Shown in pieces: positions 60,729 through 64,000 of a DNA stretch of 64,000 bases. Where the stretch lies: contig JAJSRW010002878.1 of assembly GCA_022414725.1 (NCBI GenBank), positions 1 to 64,000 on the forward strand, given 5' to 3'. Origin of the DNA: Microglena sp. YARC (Eukaryota > Chlorophyta > Chlorophyceae > Chlamydomonadales > Chlamydomonadaceae). The notes under the pieces were generated by a model. That model was not told the DNA's origin. It made no database searches and saw only the letters and a list, made by a program, of their open reading frames with translations. Both the position numbers and the translations under genes were made by a program. Every line of letters begins with the position of its first letter. Within the stretch, counting starts at the first letter, position 1.

Positions 60729-60868
60729 CTCCCTCCGTACTCGTAAAGAAGTCGTTTTGGACAGCGACACGATCTCCAAAAACAACAATTTGACTTTGTT
60801 TCTATAAAAATATTTATTAAAAAAATGAAATTGTATACTTTTTATTAAAGTATTTTTCAAGACAAAAT
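60729..60868 (+). mobile_element. Stowaway MITE left part, broken at the duplication junction
   Basis: CTCCCTCCGTACTCGTAAAG follows TA at 60727-60728 and continues with typical interior (TTTCTATAAAAATATTTATT, TATTTTTCAAGACAAA). No right terminus is present, because the sequence switches to the start of copy B at about 60865. Confidence 0.75.
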
Positions 60869-63800
60869 ATATTCCAATTCACTGGAATTTGTTTCATAGA
60901 ATTTGTTTCGGAGGACCATTATGGCATGGCATGAACAGGTAAAGAACTGAAATAGCAAACTGAAACTACTCCACCCCACTTATCAGACCAAATACAGGCT
61001 AATTATATGCTTCTCTACCTAACAGAGAGAATATTGCTTCCTAATTTAAGCTGCCGGTAGGATGAGATCTATCCATCAAGGCACAGGGGCTGGCAGTCGC
61101 CATCCTTGCATTCAGTTCCACCAAAGGGATAAAAAGACTGCCATTACTAATCTAGGTTTAGCAGCAGGGAATCTTAATTCTTCATCACCTTAAGTCTTAG
61201 GGGCCAGTTTTGGTTTGTGGACCTAAATTGACCTTACCATTTTTGGACTATGTCAAATTTTTGGTAGTTTTTGACATGACAAATTTGGAAGGCAAAGTTG
61301 ATTTAGATTGAAGCAAAATACCTAAGTTAACTATTTGAAATCGGCCTATTTTCGTAGGCATGGCTAAGATTTAGCTTCAAAACAAATAGAACACTAAACA
61401 TTATTAAAATTTTCAAATATTGGTAAGTTCAAATTTAGACCTTTCAAACCAAAACCAGCCCTTAAACCTCACGCCGGTCAAAACAAGGAGATAGGAATGC
61501 CTCACGCAATTTGTTAGGAGCCACCGGACAACTCTTTTTGTGCATCCACGATTGTTTGTTTAAATCGAAGTGGATCCGCTCTCCACCATACTTTCTGCCC
61601 ATTGAACACTGACAAACCTTAGCCTGCGTGAAGATGCCATGCGAGCGAGCCGCGATCGGAGAGCCGAGCGCGAACGGCAGGGGAGAGGTGAGCGAGCGGC
61701 GAGCGGCAACACGTGGCGAGCGCGGGGGCCGCGGCTGTCCTGCGCGGCAACAGCGACCGGGGCCGGTGGCGCGCTGCGGTACGTCCGCGCGGCGAGTCGG
61801 TCGCGGGCCAGTGCACCGGGAAAAGGCTTGACAAGTGGGTTGCCAGGCGCCGCGCTGTTCTTTCTTCTCGGGGAGTGCGATAATCGAGGAAGAGTGACAG
61901 TGTACTAGTGGTAATGTCATACTCCCATGTTGGGGACGGTTATTGAGTGATAGGTTGTGTGTTGAATTAGCCCGCTGCAAAGTTTAAAAATTTGTTGAAA
62001 TTAGAGACAATATGATGAAAGTTGTGGCGTATAATGAAAGGTTTGATGTGATGAAAAGTTGAATGTGAAAAAATGTAATATATGCAGTGGTATATAGATA
62101 TAGGAGGATTCACTTTGGTCATACACGCTGGAGGGTCTGGGTTTCCAGAAATTGTTTCAAGAGTAAAAATTTCCCTTTAGCCCATCTCAGTTTATTTTCT
62201 AATGCGTATATATAAATACTCTATATGCATAACATCTTATACGCCAAATATATTTTATTTGTACGAAAAATGAATTTTATTATTGAGTAAATTCATTGGG
62301 CACTTTGTTTACCTATGTTTACTTGGACGCACTTTAGCAATATTTTTGCATTAGATTGGGTAACTTGATTTGTTTCACTTTGGAGCCCGCAACTCTCTTT
62401 TCCAAGCATATGAGACGTCTGATTACGCTGTTTCTTCGTCAAGTGAACTACCAGATATATGTAAGGTGTGTGTTCGACATATTACAATTGGATGTAGATG
62501 GATTAAAAGAGTGAGGGTGGTCCATGTTGAACAAGGTAAAATATCCCGCGTCCAAAGTTTGAAAAACATTGGTCCTTAAGGTGTCCAAGCCGAAATGTCG
62601 TAATAAAAGCGGTGGACCAAAGTAAAATTAACCTTTAATTTTTAGGATGTGTGCCACTACCAGTCTACCACCAAGTATTATGCAGAGAACACTACCACCA
62701 GTTACAGGACTGAAATGTTTGATGTCATTTGGAATGTACTTCTTCAATCTATTATAGTACAGTACTGAAATGCAAGTTAGCCGCATCCTGTTCTGAGCCT
62801 GTGACTTATGTTGCGGAGCGTCAACTGGGCCACAAGAATTAACGGTCCAGCAAGTGTACAGTCTCGTTTTGCTCACCTGCCTGTGCTGCCAACTTTTCTC
62901 GTTGTTGCACCGTCCATCCCGTAGACCGCCTGTGCGCCGTCCACTACGCTTGCTCGCCCGCGCGTCCCCCTCCCTCCGCTGAAACAACAACCGAGCAAGA
63001 AAACTGGGGAAAACACCCCCCCCCCCACCCCCCGGCACCACGAGCGCATTTGTGATTGTGCTCGCCACCCGCCGCGCATAACCCGTCGACCGATCGCCAA
63101 CTAGGCACGCCACGCCACAGCGTATTTTGCGACCGTGCACCACACGATGGATTCGTCGACGCAGGAAACTGACGAGCCCGCCGATCAGGCCCGGCCCGTC
63201 ACCTCGCCCTCGATGCACGACGATAACCTCATTCTCAATCAAAAACCGAGAACCGCGCGTCGTGATGGCCGAGATGACCCGCGGGGCAAAACGGCGCACG
63301 TACTTCTCCGTCCCGACCATCCGACTATAACCCCGTAGCGAATCCGTCAACGCGACGGCTCCCCGCGCGTGTTACGCTACGAGATCTTTTTTCCATACTC
63401 CAGTTGCTTCCAATGGGCGTGCAACGTCTCGTCGCTGCAACTTGCCATGTATAACTGCCGGCCCGAGTCATACGGTTATGCTCCAACTGCAACTGGTAAG
63501 TTGGGCTGTCTGTGTTGGCTGCATCGCACTGTATACCATGTAACATCTACTACAGGGGAGCAACTTTGATGTGGACTAAGTAAGGGAGGACATGCCACAG
63601 TGCGCACGCAAGAGACGTTCCATAAATCAAGGCACACTGTACGTGCATCGTGTCTACTAGGAGTAGAAGTACTGCTATTATTATCTGTTATTTTCAGCAG
63701 GTTGGCCTCGTTGTCAAAGGAGTCAGGTGCGTATCGAGTGTTTAAATCTCCTGATCGTGACGTCTGCTGTTATTAACTTCTATAGCTCCAGCAACCTTGG

Positions 63801-64000
63801 ACGCAAGCCACCCGCAGATAAAATTTCCAGGTAAATATCGTGGGTGTGACGAGCCGTGAGATTTGAGAAGACTGTAACCGATGTCGGTCTCATTGGGTCG
63901 CTATATTTTGGGCCTTTGAACTGTCATTGGTCGGTAACCTCTTGAGGTTCAGGTATGACTTACGGAACAGTATCGTTTTCGCTAAATAGAAGTACAAGTG
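60869..64000. repeat. 3.5-kb tandem duplication, copy B (cut by window end)
   Basis: This copy parallels copy A to its position 60554, where the window ends. Copy B carries the same MITEs and GC islands. The junction with copy A falls inside the Stowaway MITE that ends copy A. Confidence 0.92.
61200..61461. mobile_element. Tourist-like MITE (262 bp), copy B
   Basis: This is the same element in the second tandem copy, again bounded by TTA (61197-61199 and 61462-61464). It has one extra G at its left end and one fewer G internally. Confidence 0.87.

Larger units (their letters stand above)
57361..60868. repeat. 3.5-kb tandem duplication, copy A
   Basis: The unit begins ATATTCCAATTCACTGGAAT at 57361 and recurs at 60869, an offset of 3508. 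From 57361 to about 58440 the offset is constant and the sequences are almost identical. Between 58440 and 59010 the copies diverge by many indels (net 45 bases). From 59011 to about 59870 they are again nearly identical at offset 3463, and then diverge moderately. The unit holds several MITEs, two GC-rich islands and no recognised gene. Confidence 0.93.

Noticed and set aside
1..64000. tRNA, rRNA, CRISPR array, bacterial operon or viral genome
   Set aside because: No cloverleaf-like RNA gene, no spaced repeat array and no prokaryotic gene organisation were seen. Introns and plant transposons show a plant nuclear origin.

Overview
The window is plant nuclear DNA, almost certainly from rice or a close Oryza relative. 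The genes are intron-rich with GT-AG junctions. Proteins match grass families. The space between genes is packed with typical rice elements: Stowaway and Tourist MITEs, a Micron-like element in a (TA)n tract, an L1-type LINE, solo LTRs and a Mutator-type foldback MITE.

Layout: (1) 1-2594, minus: 5' part of a VAC14 homologue, 12 exons visible, running off the left edge. (2) 7124-19572, plus: a dismembered NUP155 nucleoporin locus. Exon 1 and the C-terminal exons are present, but exons for roughly the central two-thirds are not seen. A 3.8-kb LINE and a 0.95-kb solo LTR sit between the two parts, and the C-terminal part is partly duplicated. (3) 20.2-36.3 kb: repeats, MITEs and GC-rich stretches with no gene I can name. 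(4) 36.3-40.7 kb: a solo LTR of about 4.1 kb inside a Tourist-like MITE. (5) 43.1-50.2 kb, plus: a type-B cytokinin response regulator, very close to rice ORR21/RR21, with its promoter and exon 1 present twice. (6) 51.7-56.1 kb, minus: a class II trehalose-6-phosphate synthase-like gene, convergent with RR21, with duplicated coding segments. (7) 57.36-64.0 kb: a 3.5-kb direct tandem duplication cut by the window end. From memory, ORR21 and a class II TPS gene are also neighbours in cultivated rice, which fits a syntenic segment.

The most striking property is window-wide. At least nine local direct duplications (0.3 to 3.5 kb) occur, their copies differ mainly by one-base insertions and deletions, and every conserved gene carries several single-base indels, mostly in homopolymers. 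The simplest reading is an unpolished or mis-joined long-read assembly rather than mass gene death. Frameshifts and tandem copies here should not be taken as biology without read support. I found no convincing new molecular system. The best biological observations are cleanly bounded transposon insertions, including one nested pair, and the missing middle of NUP155.
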